Source of the DNA: Heterobilharzia americana
Lineage: Eukaryota; Platyhelminthes; Trematoda; Strigeidida; Schistosomatidae
Assembly (NCBI GenBank): GCA_944470555.2
Contig: OX104129.1
Location: 67,077,747-67,141,746, forward strand
Reading direction: 5' to 3'
Length of the DNA stretch: 64,000 nucleotides
Part shown: in pieces, positions 10,816 to 23,840 of the stretch
How the letters are laid out: every line of letters starts with the position of its first letter
Position numbering within the stretch: the stretch's first letter is position 1
Position numbers and translations under genes: made by a program
The notes under the pieces: generated by a model
The model's input: the letters and a program-made list of their open reading frames with translations, nothing else
What the model was told of the DNA's origin: nothing
The model's database searches: none

Positions 10816-12218
10816 GAACGACAGGTGATATTTCTGGATGAGATGCAGGTGGTGTTGTTGGTGGTTGTGATGGTCGATTGAAGAGTTTTTTGAAGTGGTC
10901 AGTCCATCGACTCCTCTGTTCCTCCTCCTTGGTGGCAAATAACTTTCCTTCACTATCTATCATCGGCTTCATCTGTCTTCATCTATTCCCTCCCAGATAG
11001 TGACTAGTGACCTGGTTATCTGATACAATGTTGTCAGGTGTCTCCTACCTGCAGCCGACAGCCTGTTCTCTTTCACTTGCAATTGTGTCGTCGAAGTGAG
11101 TGTCTTCTGTCTCTGCGCGAACTCTTCTTCACTTCCTTGTTCAATCCCCCTCACCCTGCTCTACCAGCTCCCATTTGTCCATCGAGATCCATTCCTTGTC
11201 TTGTCTTGCCCCTTCTTCTCCCCTCCTAACACTCTCATGCAGGTCTCCCTCCACGTCTCTTCCACACAGTTCCAGTGTTCTCCCACACCCGATCCTTCAA
11301 CGATTTCGCTCAATGTCTCCCACGTTTTCCTGATGGCTGAGACTGGTGAGAGGATCTCCCTCTTAGTCTCGTCCTTCTGTTCACTTCCTGTTCCAAGTGT
11401 TGAACGTGAACTCCGGTCATCTATCATCAACTGCCTTGAATTCAAGGCTTTCAACCTGGTTTGGAAGGTGGGTTCCTTGCACTAGATAGTCAGTGGTGGG
11501 AACCACCTACATCTGCTCATCTTCGTGATATGATATGATCTGAACTGGTCTGATGTGACCCGATCTGGTCTGACCTTATCTGGTCTCATGTGATCTGATC
11601 TGATCTTGTGTCCAGTAGGCTGCGTCTCCACTTTCTTCACACTGACATGAAGTCGATCTGATTTTCAGTGTAGTGTGTCTGGTGTCTGGTGAAATCGAAT
11701 CCATGTATCTGCCTTGTGAATATCCTTGTGTTTGTACACACTGCCTAGCCTGCTATCACCAAGTCGTTGAATGGGCTGCAGTCTGCAAACAGTTCTCCAT
11801 TCTCATTCATCATTTCACTGAGTGATTCTCGACCCATGATGAATTCTCTTCCTGTGTTGTCCACTCCTCTCATTTTCGCATTCATGTCACCCCACCCATT
11901 AGAATTTTGATGTCTCCAATTCAGGTGTGTGTGTGTGTGGTCTTGTCCAGTACTGATTGCAGTTGTCTGTCGAATTCCTCCTACTTCCATTGATCTGTAT
12001 TATTTGTAGGTGTGTGGTGTAGCATTGTACGATTGTGACTTTCCTTCCTATTGAGATGAATCTTACTGTCATGATCCTGGAGGATGAGGAGGAGGAGGAG
12101 ATTGGTTCCCAGTGCATGATAGAGAGAGACACTTCGATGCTCTTGGTGGGTATGTGATGACAGACACTCACTCGAAAACTCAGTGCGGTTGTGGTTGTGG
12201 TTGTCGTGTCGTGTTGTG

Positions 12219-12220
<2 letters not shown>

Positions 12221-12259
<39 letters not shown>
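12221..12259. repeat. (GT)n microsatellite
   Basis: About 19 GT units inside the RTE endonuclease region. The second block copy has only about 11 at 27120-27141. Confidence 0.95.
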
Positions 12260-12260
<1 letters not shown>

Positions 12261-12404
12261 CAATATTGGAGTTGATTATTGACTCTCGCCTCCAGTTGAC
12301 AGTTTGGAGAGTCCACTTCCATTCGATCTGCTGATTCCTCACAGACTACGAGCACTACTATGCAAAATCTTCTCATTTCTTTTGCAATCTGGGTAGCCTT
12401 TTCA

Positions 12405-12515
<111 letters not shown>

Positions 12516-12819
12516 CGCTTGAAGCATTGTGCGGACATCCCTTGTCACCATGTTCACTTCTTCTCTCATCACGGGTGAGAAAACACTTCGGTCAGTTGGC
12601 TTCCTGATGGCTGTCACCAACCGGCGTCATTTCGTCCCCGCCACTCGCCTCCGTGAGCAATAAGTTCGTTTTCATTTTTTATATTTCCTCCGTGCTTGGA
12701 AGTTTCTTTAGTGGTGAGAGTGATATTTAAGGATACGTTTGCTAGCTGTATGCCCAACATTTCCTCTTTATCCGGGCTTAGGACCGGCTAGTAAACTAGG
12801 CGATGTTGCAGATAAATTG

Positions 12820-15800
12820 TATGTGAATAAAACCCATTCGCATACTTTTATTATTATCCAGGTCACTCTGTTCAACCAGTGTTTTACGTCAATTCGTTCT
12901 TTCTACATGTGGTCAGTCAGGGTGTGTAGATGTTAACCAGTTTCGAAAGTTGTGGACACTTCTCCGGGTCATGAATCAAACAACCTTCATCGATATGCAA
13001 CACGTCTCACAAATACAGCTGTGCCTTTTCAGCATACTAATTTTGATACATTCACTACTCACTGTCATTCCTCACACTCAGCCTTATGATGAAACACTGA
13101 CCTAGGTGTTGTAGTGCTGAATAAATTAAGTGTAGATTAAATGCGTGTTAGTTGTACACATCAGAGTATGTCACCAACTGTTTGTTTCAAGAAACAAACT
13201 TCAAATCTTATCCTGAGTCGCCATATGCTTTTAACCACCTTTCAAATGTTTTTCGCCAACACTCGAATGCTCATCGAACATATCATCTTTATCCAATTCA
13301 CTCACTATGAACAGTATTCTACCATGTCATTGAAAGAAGAACCATCTCAATCAAATCATTTGAAACATTGAGTTTATAAGACTGATTCACTAGCAATCTG
13401 GCTGAATCACTGGTGGGTTATCAGGCAGATTTGTCATTCTCCTGTCCTATTCATTCAGCCTCAAACACACATATTTACTCAACTCCTGAAACACAATGTA
13501 CGGCATTGTTCATTTCAATTGTTTTGTTGTCATCGACACTTCATGCGAAAACATTTCGACTACAAATACATTGTATTCTTGTCGTTTAAAATATTATGTC
13601 GGCGGTTCGCAATGATATATGACCTAGACACGTGGAAATCAGTGCCACTGATGGCTTGGAACAGAAGTTGCATTGTCAGGGAGAGACATGTTTTCCACAC
13701 AGTTCATTGTTCATAGGCTGTGGTTGTGAAGACTGTGCATATTTAGCTGAAGGGTTTCTCCTGGCCGTCCCACTGTCCCAATGAATTCGTCTACAACAGA
13801 ATATGAAGTTGGCGTGAAGCAATTCAGCTGACTGAATTCAGCGAAATACATGCACACTGAAATGTATGCGGACAACGGGAGACCAGAAAACAAACTGTTG
13901 TTACACATCAAATACTAACACTATGAATGAACCACTTCCTAACCGAAATGATTTTAATTACAGTTAAGCACAACAGATTTTGACACATTAAGCAGGACAA
14001 ATATAGTTGAGGAGGGAGTTTGCTGTTCATTGGTAAAGTGAACGTTACACTTTACTCCATATCACCGCAAACTACCGTATACCGAGGAGCACACACGTTC
14101 CTTAACGATACAATGAAAATGTGATAAATATTACCACTAGATGATTTCTCAGTGTTGAAGAGGGAGTGAGCATCTCAAAACTGAGCTTTCTCTGACGAAT
14201 TCACTGACTGTGTAACTCATAAGAAAATCAACTAGTTACCACATCAACCTATTCTATTCTCCTAATGTAATTGAATATTGGTGGTCGTTTTTGACGTCAA
14301 CAGTCTACTATTTTACTGTTGATTAATTACTCGGCAGGCAGACTGATGGTATGCAGTCACCGGTAATACAGGAATTAAGGCTGATGAGGAGAAACTGAGG
14401 AGTGCCAAAAAATGGCTACATATTTCACATGTACGAATTGAACGATGGAATGTGTTAAGAAATGAAATGGGTGCCAAAGTTTCATTCAACTTCACTAGTT
14501 TTTATGAAGTTTGGAATATTCTCCAAGACTCTGTCACAATTCTCAGAAGTGTAATTGTTCACTGGTAGAGATAACTGCAAGATTCCACTTCCTGATTCTC
14601 ACTTCAACTCGTTACTGTCGAAGTGCTTCAAATCAAAGTCAGTCATGGTCTAAATTTGTGTACTATCAAACGATAAGTTTGAACATGATCACCAACTGGA
14701 AGGATATTAGACACGCTTTGCTGTGAGTTCACGTATGACAACGAAGCTCACTGATAGCGCATACGATACCAGGAAGTTTACACAATCATCTTTTCATGCC
14801 ACAAATAATAAGGTTCACATTGGTCTTGCATAAGGTTCTCTCAAGATTCTTACTGTCTTGCATTTCTCTTGCAAAGTATGCATTGAAAATGATACAGTGA
14901 AGGCGGAAGAATGTCATATCTTACCACTGAGGTGAGTGACGTTATTAATTAGATACAGATGGTGTGTCTCATCGTTATTGGTGTAATCGATGATGATAAG
15001 ATAAACACTTGTTACACAATTACATAAAATATCTTCATCTTTTATAAGCGATTTCACCATGTGATTTCAAAGTCAGCGTGTGATTCGTGAATACGTTAAA
15101 TAAACGGCTATAAATACCCAGAGATTGTACACATACAGAATATCACCATATACCATGTATTCACAACGTACACTGATCTGTCTGACAGTCAAAGTTATGG
15201 TCTTCTGTTGCTTGATATTTGCAATAAATGGTGGGATTTTAGGAGAACCAGTAATCTCAGATATACCACGTAAGTGAAATTCCTTTAGCTATCAGATTTC
15301 ACCGAAATTAACTTGATATTGAAAATGATAATTGTTTGTTGATTTGTGAATTTTAGGCGGTGGAAAAGGTATGAGTCTGCTGCGTCTTGGTTAGCAGTCG
15401 AAATGCGAATCTCTCCAATGGTTACCTTTCGTAAACTGACTTCTCTCACTTCTTGTGTACCATCAGAGTAAATAATTTTCTCGAAATAAATAATCTTATT
15501 CATATAGTGTGAATTGAATTTTGGTTTTACATTGGGATGCACAAAATCATGCAATTCGCCTTGACAGCATATCTCCCGATGACATGCTTATTGTTTCAGT
15601 GATTCTTAACGCAGTCGAATCGATCGGATATCATGCAGGATAACCACACAATTCACCAAACATATCATCGTGTTGAGATTGTAGTCTGGTTGGACTAGGT
15701 AAGTAATGCCTAGCAAAGTATCTGTTGCTCTCAGATGTAATTAGACATCCGACTGCTGAAACACAACACACAGTAGTAGTCATATGAAATTCAATTTTGA

Positions 15801-15950
15801 AAGTTGTAATCCGCTCTGCAACTTCGAGTTCCTGTCTCTGATGCAGAGCTAGTCGAAACGATATTCCTCCTGGATCTTCTAAGTCGAGTTGAAAATATTT
15901 CCTCTCACAATATTCCCTCTCTCTCCCTCTCTCTCTCTCTCAGTGAGACA
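12820..15950. repeat. Duplicated block Q, copy 2
   Basis: Near-perfect direct copy of 2908-6030. It begins at TATGTGAATAAAACCC, after the RTE leader rather than after block P. It runs uninterrupted into block R at about 15950, so it preserves the site into which gypsy element 1 inserted in copy 1. The 160-codon frame of copy 1 is broken here by a one-base deletion near 15288. Confidence 0.92.
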
Positions 15951-16100
15951 TCATCGTGCTGATTAGATTGTAGTGAGCAATTATTCACTTGTTGAATGCT
16001 TGTTGACATAGTGGCTGAAGTGCTCCACAATTCATAAGATTATCAGGTGATGCACATTGTCATATGACATTGTTTATAATGTTTGAGTAATGAATCGGAA
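15951..16100. repeat. Duplicated block R, copy 2
   Basis: Matches 10664-10815, continuous with block Q on its left. Unique sequence starts at about 16100. Confidence 0.85.
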
Positions 16101-17980
16101 AATATTCTCAAATGTTCTCTCCAGACGGCAACACATGAGAACTGAATACGACGCTTTGTGATTTGCGGTGTTGGATCGCATGAATTCAACTTCACACTCC
16201 CCAACTGAACATGTAAGGCTACGCCCCATATTTATCGCTTAGTGGTTGACGACATGACCTAGTATCTCGGAGTAGAATGTTCGTAATCCAAATTGAATTC
16301 TGTAATTATAATCGAGGACTTCATATCTTTGTGTCGTATGTTGAGTTCAGTAAACCACATTGTGGTTACGAGAAGCTGTGGTTTGAAGGTTACCTAGGAG
16401 AATTCAACTCACAAGTGACGTCACACGCACTAAGTCAACATTCCAATGGAATGTGAATGGATTTTCGTTGACTACATCCAGAAGTGGTCCAATCCATAAA
16501 ATATTAAATCTACAAAGTCAACCTGGTTAGTTAATATACACTGGATTTATGAATAATTACAGCCACTTTGCACCTCAATACTGACATAATAGAGGAAATT
16601 TATCGCAAAAATATGTGACTGTTAAACAATCTGAGGTGGCTGAATATAACTCTTACCAACATCATATTCGCGAAAGAATGGAGACATGCATAGTTACAAT
16701 GCTGGCAGATCTCCTTCATCAATTTGTTTACCGGTGTCCAGTAAATTAATTCTTCACTACACAGTTTTCGCAAGTTTCAGTGTCTCCAATCTACCTCCTA
16801 CCTATTAACATGTACTAATCAGAATGCTTATGAGTCGAACGAGAAAGACGCTTTAATTGAACAGGTGAGGAGAAAAGCTGAGCTCATTTGGAAAATTGTT
16901 TAGCGATGGTGAATACAACTAGACAATTAGAATGAATTTGAGAAACGAAGAGATTCGAAGAACTCAACATGCATTCGTTGACAACAATCGATCTTCTGAT
17001 AAGCATACATATTTCTTAGTTCCCCTATGGCAGAGGTAAATGTAGGTCAGTGAAAACTGTGTGTACCTTCCCTGCTGCAAGTACATGCACGAGATGTGTT
17101 CGGGGGTGAAAGCAGAGTAACTGTCATCGTTTGTGAAGCTACATTTGGAATAGGTGAAGAGGTGAAGAGGTGAAGATTCTGTCCAACAGGAGGTTACCAG
17201 TCTATTCCGTCTCTTCTTCTGGCTATGGTGCTTGACACTGCTGCAGCATTTAGGCTTTCAGAGGTTACTCTTTCTCTACATGAATGTCAACGCTTTCTCA
17301 GTATGTTCAAGTTATCAAAATGCATCTTATATCCATCCACATCCCATTGTGTGTGTCGCTATTGCTGATGACGTCGTCAAATTATCCTAGTTCATCCTGA
17401 TTATTCAGTGGGTGTTTTGAGCATAACGACTGTTCATCCTCCTCAATTTTTAAGGATAAACTACTCTATGCGGTAATAATCGCCGCATATTTCAGGGGTG
17501 AAATATTGTAGACAGAGTTATTCTGTGTCATCCTAGGAATCACAACTTCCACTCGAACTAAGAATCTTTGTATGAATTTGAAAGTATAGAACAGACTGGG
17601 ATCTGATTGACCTAACAGAGGTTCAATTCGCCAGCAACGTGGAAACACGTGAACATGTACATGTCTAGCCACTGTGTTTATCGCTAGACATTGCGGAACA
17701 GTTGGACGAGGTGAAAGATGACAATAGTAATTTTAGGCAGAAGTGAAAGCACTTCGTTTTCAGTGTTAACTAATGGTAGGATAGTACGGAGGTGGACATC
17801 GACACAGACTTCACATTTTCTCACGACGTCGACCTGAGCAGATTTGTGATTGTGACGTGAGGTGCATGTCGTTGCAGAAATATTGTATAAAAGCATGTTG
17901 TACAATGGAGAGAAGTGCTGTATTTATTCATGAATGAGTCGATATCGTTGAGATAATTTTGCTCGAGTTCATAAGGTGTT
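16101..17980. other. No gene seen; unique sequence
   Basis: About 1.9 kb without a convincing frame. The short open frames 17466-17672 and 17684-17905 (minus) have no motif. A perfect short tandem (AGGTGAAG) occurs near 17155-17175. Confidence 0.4.
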
Positions 17981-17989
17981 GGTCTGTTT

Positions 17990-19092
17990 TAATAATGATA
18001 ATAATAATTCACTTTATTCCAAACAATTTGTGGTACAATTGGGAATTGTCAGCGTAGCATATATTGCAATAACAACAAAGTATAAATATATACATACTAC
18101 TGTGCAGCCTTTTGAATTGTTTTATTATAAAAATTTTGGTTATGTGAAGAAATTAAAAAACGAGAAAAGTTTGCGTTATAAGTTAAATTATTGAAATTAG
18201 ATTTTTAACTGTTACTAGGTTGATGTGTGACTACTGTCCTAAGACTTTTTTCGTCACAAAATATGCGTGCAAGATAAGGTACAGTCGAATTCTTATATTT
18301 AGCTGTACGAGCATACAGTCTTATGTAGTTTCTCCTTGTCCTCCCTGAGGAGATACATGGCTTGAGCCGTGAGTGAAGTGGATGCTCACTGTCAGTTAAA
18401 ATTTCTGTAGCTAGTAGGCTGCAGGAATTTATATGCCGATCAACTACAGTGTTAATCAGTTGAGCCAGAGACACACCACCCACCCTGCTGACGGTCTTCA
18501 AAGCCCTACGCAACATAACATAGTCCTTTTCAAGAAGACCAGGAAAGATTAATAGGCAAAAATATAGAAGAATAGGTAAAATGCAGGAATTAATAAATTG
18601 TAAAAGAAGCAGTTGAGCTATACCAGAAAGCCCCAATTTCTTTACGTAATAAGTTAAACGAAAGATTTTTTTACAAGTCAATAAAATATGGGACGACCGA
18701 CGAAGGTCAGAAGTAAAACGCAGCCAAAGATAGTTCACGCTTGATTTACTTTCTGCAGAAATACCATTGATGCAGCAGGCGTCATGAGATTTAAGCAGTT
18801 CACATAAGTCTTGTTTACGCCTGAGGCTAAAATTAACAGTCTGACACTTAGAGGGGTTTAGTTTGAGACCATTTGAGAGAGACCATTTACCAACTTCAGA
18901 CAAGAATTCATTCAATTTCGAGCAATCCAAAGAAGAGTTTACTGGAATAGAAATCGCCAGGTCGTCAGCATACTTGATAAAATTAGTTTGAACAGAACAA
19001 GGCAAACCGTGCAAAGAAAAGGAAAACAGAAAAGGAGAAATTGTCGAGCTCTTAAATCTGACTCCAAATTTTATATACGTGTCCAGATACAC
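17990..19092 (-). mobile_element. CR1/jockey-like non-LTR retrotransposon, 5'-truncated
   Basis: A single open frame of 295 codons on the minus strand holds the C-terminal half of a reverse transcriptase. SPFLFSFSLHGLP comes near the start (the region after the usual GVPQGT motif, here lost). FIKYADDLAIS follows, with the catalytic Ala-Asp-Asp pair. LKLNPSKCQTVNF and a long thumb/C-terminal region follow. A 3' untranslated region ends at about 17990 in TAATGATAATAATAATTC. The frame is intact from its truncated start to its stop, so the copy is fairly young. The second, much more decayed copy at 61650-62940 (-) extends further 5' and still has GVPQGAVLSP. The family is CR1/jockey-like by motif order, not firmly assigned. 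Confidence 0.8.
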
Positions 19093-19703
19093 TATCGCAT
19101 ATTTATAATTCTCGACGCTACTGATCCATCTGCATCAGACAGAGTAAATATCAGGAGTTAACGCGAAGTATATATCAGGATGTTGTATTAGTCGACGAGC
19201 GAGCAAAAATTCTTTTTCAGTACAACTAAACAAAAAGTGTTCAATGAGTTGTTACATATATAAACACAATACAGTGAAATAAAATGCCACATAAGTCCCT
19301 CCCCAGAATACAGATATAAGAGGGAGTATCTGTGTTCCATATAAAATATTATGAGAAAGGTAAATTCATTTTGAAGATATTAAAAACATGGAAGGAATGT
19401 TAAGGATATCTATTATCAGGATGAAAAGTGATTGGAATAGTGTTTATATAAAAATGAAGTGTATGACATTCGAAACACTAAAATAACTTCATCAAAGTAA
19501 TAATATATCCGGAGATAAAAAAAATTAACAATCAAAACCGTATTACCTGGAACATTGTTAAGAAATAAGAGATTCGGAAGTCCGTGGTGCCCGGAAGAGA
19601 AATTTTTGTTTTGTGTGTGCGGAAAAGTCTGACAAAATCGTGTGGTCATGTTTTCAACTAGGTAATGAGCAAAACCGACAATAATGTTACTAGGGAATTG
19701 GTT
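19093..19703 (-). other. 3' region of gypsy element 2, possible polypurine tract
   Basis: Downstream of the pol stop on the minus strand the sequence is AT-rich without genes. A purine run GGGGAGGGACTTA (19304-19292, minus) is followed by TGTGGCATTTT. This is a plausible polypurine tract and start of a 3' LTR, but I found no matching 5' LTR. The CR1-like fragment begins about 200 bp further on, so the LTR may be truncated by it. Confidence 0.35.
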
Positions 19704-20753
19704 TTATGAAATGTAAATTGTCTGAAAGTAACGTCGTGGCCAACGGACTCTTCTTCCGGATCTCGTGGTTCTGCTACCGTCGCTATTATTGGGTGATTCC
19801 GATGCCGTTGTTTCTGTTTTGACGGTGGTTTTCGGTGTTTCCAGTTGCTTCACTGCGGGTTCAGACTTGGTATCCGTGACATCTGGTTCCATAAACGCTG
19901 TTTTGATTCTATCAATGCTGACCGTTTCTCGTCTACCCGAGCGTTCGACCGTGACAACTTTGTCTGATTTACTAATTACCTTGAAAGGTCCTTCATACGG
20001 GGGCTGTAAGGGTTTTCGTACGCCGTCGTGTCGGACGAAAACGTGAGTGCAGTTTGAGATGCACTGAGGTACGTAAACTTGGTTGTCTCGGTATCGTGGG
20101 GACTGAGGTCGAAGTGTGCTCATGTGTCGCCGTAGTTGTTGTACATAGTTAGTCAAGTCCGGTGGAACGTCTGTTGCCGGGTTAAAATACTCTCCTGGCA
20201 ATCTTAAAGTAGTTCCATAAACTAACTCAGCAGTACAGCAGCCAATGTCCTGCTTGACACTCGAACGTATACCAAGGAGTACTAGTGGTAATTTGTCACT
20301 CCACTTGTCATCAGTCTTTACTGCCATCAGTGCTGCTTTTAGTTGTCGATGGAACCTTTCGACAATACCATTGGATGCAGGATGGTACGCAGTGGTTCTT
20401 ATGCGCTTGATCCCGAGAAGTTCAGTTAACTGTTGAAATAGACTACTCTCGAACTGCGCACCTCTATCTGTGGTGATGACACTTGGGACACCAAAGTTAG
20501 AAATCCAGTGTTGGATGATATTTCTCGCTACTGTTTCGGCAGATATATCCTGCAGAGGTATTGCCACTGGCCATCTCGTGAATCGGTCTACACATGTTAA
20601 AATGTAGCTAAAACCATTTGACGGAGGTAGTGGTCCAACGATGTCAACGTGTATATGGTCAAATCTGCCATCCGGTGCGAAAATCTTCCCGTAGGTGAAA
20701 GAATATGTCTTTGCACTTTCGATCGCTGGCACGCTAAACAAGCTCTGGACCAC
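19704..20753 (-). pseudogene. pol: Gypsy element 2 pol, segment 3: integrase core and C-terminus
   Basis: This frame of 349 codons carries the complete integrase catalytic core. The Asp at residue 37 (in HVDIVGPL), the Asp at 96 (in ITTDRGAQF) and the Glu at 132 (in NGIVERFHR) are spaced 58 and 35 residues apart, the DDE signature. The basic C-terminal tail is GRRVRWPRRYF. The first 20 or so residues of the frame are out-of-frame noise, because the true continuation from the upstream segment crosses a one-base frameshift near 20690-20700 in a T-run. The protein would join the element's DNA to the host chromosome. The domain itself looks undamaged. Confidence 0.92.
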
Positions 20754-21949
20754 TGTCGAAGATCTCGATTCATCTTTGGCCAGACGTATCGGTCAGTAAT
20801 TAACTTCACCGTAGCTCGAATACCAGGATGTGAAATGCCATGCATCTTAGAGAAGACTAATCGTCTCATTGATAACGGCACAAACGGGCGCGGTTTACCC
20901 TTGGATACATCACAGGTGATGGATACAGAGTCATCAAGTGTCACTTCTTCAAGACGTAATGAGGTGTTCACATTGTTTTTCAAATGTTTCAAGTCCTCAT
21001 CCGTCGCCTGCAACTTTGCCATTTCTGCTAGGTCAATACGGTCACGTTCTAAGACGTTTACGTACATACGAGACAAAGCATCAGCTGCCTCATTTTTGCT
21101 GCCTTTGATATACCTTATATCTGAAGTGAATTGTGAAATAAATTCTAAATGTCGAATTTCTCGGGGCGAGTAGTTGTCATGCTTTGCATCAATTGCTTTT
21201 GTGAGTGGCTTATGGTCGGTGAATACTATAAATGAGTACCCTTCGAGCATATATCTGAAGTGCTTGATAGCCAAGTAAATCGCCAGTAGCTCTCTGCCGA
21301 ATGTACTGTATCGCGATTGAGAAGCATTAAGTCGTTTCGAGAAGAAAGATAATGGTTCCCACTGACCGTGAACAAACTGTTGTAGTACTGCGCCTACCGC
21401 AACATTTGAAGCGTCTGTCATGATGGCTAGTGGTGCTTCTGAATCACGACGAGAGAGAAGAGTTTCAGAACTTAGAGCCAGCTTCAGTTTGTCAAAAGCA
21501 TCATGGGCCGCTTGGGTCATGTGAAACACTTTGGCTCGTCCTTGCAATAAATCTGTCAGCGGTTGGGCTACTTCAGCACATTTAGGTATGAAACGTCGAT
21601 AGAAGTTTATTAACCCCAGAAATCTTCGCAGCTTTCGAAACGAGTCTGGAACAGGATATTCTCGAATTGCATCTACTTCTTGCGGAACCGGTTTAACACC
21701 GTTGGCATTAACAATGTGACCCAAAAACTGTAGGGATTCCTTGCCAAATTCGCATTTCTGCGGATTGATTGTAATGCCATATTCACGATGTCGTTCGAAA
21801 AGCGTCCTCAGATGTTGCAGGTGCTCTGTTTCAGATGCGCTAGCTACTATTAAGTCATCTATGTATGCACTGACGAAAGGTAAGCCATGGAGTACCTGAT
21901 CTATAAATCTTTGGAATGTTTGAGCAGCATTTGTCAAACCAAACGGCAT
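20597..21949 (-). pseudogene. pol: Gypsy element 2 pol, segment 2: RT, RNase H, integrase zinc-binding region
   Basis: The 450-codon frame starts within the reverse transcriptase at [12 protein letters not shown]. It contains the catalytic YIDD at residues 29-32, then QFLGHIV and FLGLINFYRRFIP (RT connection). RNase H motifs follow: MTDASNVAVGAVL, FGRELLAIY, FTDHKPL and NEAADALSR. The integrase HHCC zinc-binding region comes last (MHGISHPG, then CLACQRSK). It overlaps both flanking segments by a few bases or more, because single-base indels split one pol frame into three. The upstream break is a missing C in a C-run near 21975. Confidence 0.92.
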
Positions 21950-22888
21950 ACGAATAAATTCGAATAGTCCGAAGGGGTAGTGATGGCCGTCTTAGGAACA
22001 TCATTGGGTTCCACAGGAATGTGATAGTAAGCTCGCACGAGGTCAATCTTGGAAAAAATATTTACTTTTGTCATAGAGTTCATAAAATCATGTATGTGAG
22101 GAATTGGATACTTATCAGGGACCGTACGCTTATTCAACGCTCGATAATCACCGCAAGGCCGTATTTCCCCTGATGCTTTTTTAGGTACCATATGCAGGGG
22201 TGATGACCATGGGCTCTTGGAAGGGCGTATAACTCCCAACTTTAGAAGTTTATCAAATTCCTGTTTTGCTATCTGCAGCTTTTTAGGGTCTAAGCGTCGA
22301 GGTTTTGATGAGACTGGAGGACCTTTTGTAAGAATATGGTGCGTCACCGTATGTTTTGGAGAGGACTTCGTGTAATCCGTTTGAGTGAGCTCGGGAAATT
22401 CTCGCAGAAGGATATCGTACTCGGAAGTGTTGTTTATTGGAGCTACGACTAAGTTTATTGTTTTTGTCTCCGTAGCGATACCGGTGATAGAAAATTCACC
22501 ATTACGGCTGACTAGTCTATGGCGACTAGAGTCGACCAATAGTTCGTAGTGTTGAAGGAAATCCATGCCAATGATAGGCGACGATATGTCAGCTATGACG
22601 AATTCCCACTGGAATGGTGTATGAAAGCCAATGTCTAGGATCAAAATTCTGGTCCCATATGTAGTAATAGCAGATCTATTTGCCGCTTGTAGTACCAAAG
22701 TTGGGTTGGGATGGCGTTTTTCGGAAGGTGTGGGTGGGATCACGCTCACTTCCGCTCCAGTGTCAACCAGAAACTGAGCTCCAGTCTTCCTATCCGTCAC
22801 TCGAAACAAACGACTGTGTTGTTGTACGCCGGCGACAGCAGTCGTCACTGATCGCCGGCCTTTCCGTTTCCCGATGAAAAGGTTTTAA
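21934..22888 (-). pseudogene. pol: Gypsy element 2 pol, segment 1: protease and N-terminal RT
   Basis: From the GTG at 22848 this frame has the aspartic protease motif DTGA at residues 29-32. An [15 protein letters not shown] flap/C-terminal protease region follows, then RT blocks [34 protein letters not shown] and [15 protein letters not shown]. It then loses frame near 21975. The frame is open upstream to a TAA near 22888. It therefore overlaps the end of gag by about 40 bases in the -1 frame, as expected if pol is expressed by -1 frameshifting from gag. There is no ATG at its start. Confidence 0.9.
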
Positions 22889-23636
22889 AATCGCATGGTA
22901 ACAAACAACGACGTGCTTTACTGCCAAACTTCTTGTGATACCAGCACGTGCTACTTTTAGACGCAATTCTACTCGTGGTCCTATCACGACTACGGGATCT
23001 GCTTCTACAGAACTTCGGTGACCGGTTTAACTGCAAAGCCGTCAGTTGTCCTGTAAGTATGTCTATCTTCCTCTCTAAAGCGGCCACTCGGTCGTTTTGC
23101 GTTGGCTCAGCAATACTTTCAACCGGTTTAGGCATCCTTTCGTACATACGGTCAGCGATGTCAGCCAACCTGTCAATGTCAATGTCCGCATCTCCGACAG
23201 CTAATATCTGCTGAATGCATGAAGGAAGTCTCCGCAGCCAGAGCTGGTAGAATAAACGGTTGTCTACTTTCCTATCTTTCAGCAGACTTTGCATATGTCG
23301 CTTAAGTTGTGAAGGTGTTCTGTCACCGAGGCATATGCTACTTAGTAGTTGATCGACAGCCTTCTGGTCAGATAACGAAGTAGCTTTCAGCACCTCCTGC
23401 TTCAAAACATCATAAGGTGTGTCTGGGTGGGGCTTTAGTAGTGTCTCCCTTACTTGTTCAGCCACTTCTTCCGGCAAAACAGAGCTTGTGTATCCGAACT
23501 TTGTGTTTTGTGAAGTTATATGATTGGCCATGAAGAAATGTTCTAGACGGACAAACCACAATTGCGGGTCATTAAACTTAAAACAAGGCATAGGAAGATT
23601 AATGGCACCCACGGAATCTAAATCTATACAATCCAT
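22845..23636 (-). CDS. gag: Gypsy element 2 gag, intact frame
   Basis: The 263-codon frame starts with an ATG at 23636 ([10 protein letters not shown]). It has a capsid-like N-terminal region ([29 protein letters not shown]). A basic Arg/Ser-rich linker near residues 208-225 follows. The nucleic-acid-binding zinc knuckle C-x2-H-x9-C-x3-C is at residues 231-248 (CWYHKKFG...CLLPC). That C-H-C-C spacing, rather than the usual C-C-H-C, is a known mark of the CsRn1/Boudicca lineage. The stop TGA overlaps the GTG of pol. The gene is unbroken, unlike gag of element 1. Confidence 0.9.
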   Translation of the reverse strand: MDCIDLDSVGAINLPMPCFKFNDPQLWFVRLEHFFMANHITSQNTKFGYTSSVLPEEVAEQVRETLLKPHPDTPYDVLKQEVLKATSLSDQKAVDQLLSSICLGDRTPSQLKRHMQSLLKDRKVDNRLFYQLWLRRLPSCIQQILAVGDADIDIDRLADIADRMYERMPKPVESIAEPTQNDRVAALERKIDILTGQLTALQLNRSPKFCRSRSRSRDRTTSRIASKSSTCWYHKKFGSKARRCLLPCDFKTFSSGNGKAGDQ

Positions 23637-23840
23637 CCTACAGTCATTTAGTTGGAACGCATCGATATTTTGGCAAGCGCTATCAAATAGAATATTCCGC
23701 CTGCCTACACTTTTCTCTTCTCTCTTCCTCTCATATACTTAAGTTTAAAACAAGTATGAATAATTAGTTATTAGCATTCGCGTCCACCAATATCGAGTAA
23801 CACGCAAGCATTTCTCTTGACCTTCAGTGTCTGAATTATA
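23637..23840. mobile_element. Leader/LTR remnant upstream of gypsy element 2
   Basis: Sequence just 5' of gag (minus orientation) that matches 1932-2215. No primer binding site beginning TGG and no LTR end could be identified, so the 5' end of the element may be truncated here. Confidence 0.35.

Noticed and set aside
11038..11485. Plus-strand open frames in block S, also at 25936-26383
   Set aside because: Antisense to the RTE linker region; their repetition only reflects the block duplication.
20649..21173. 174-codon plus-strand open frame
   Set aside because: Antisense shadow of the integrase/RNase H region of gypsy element 2.
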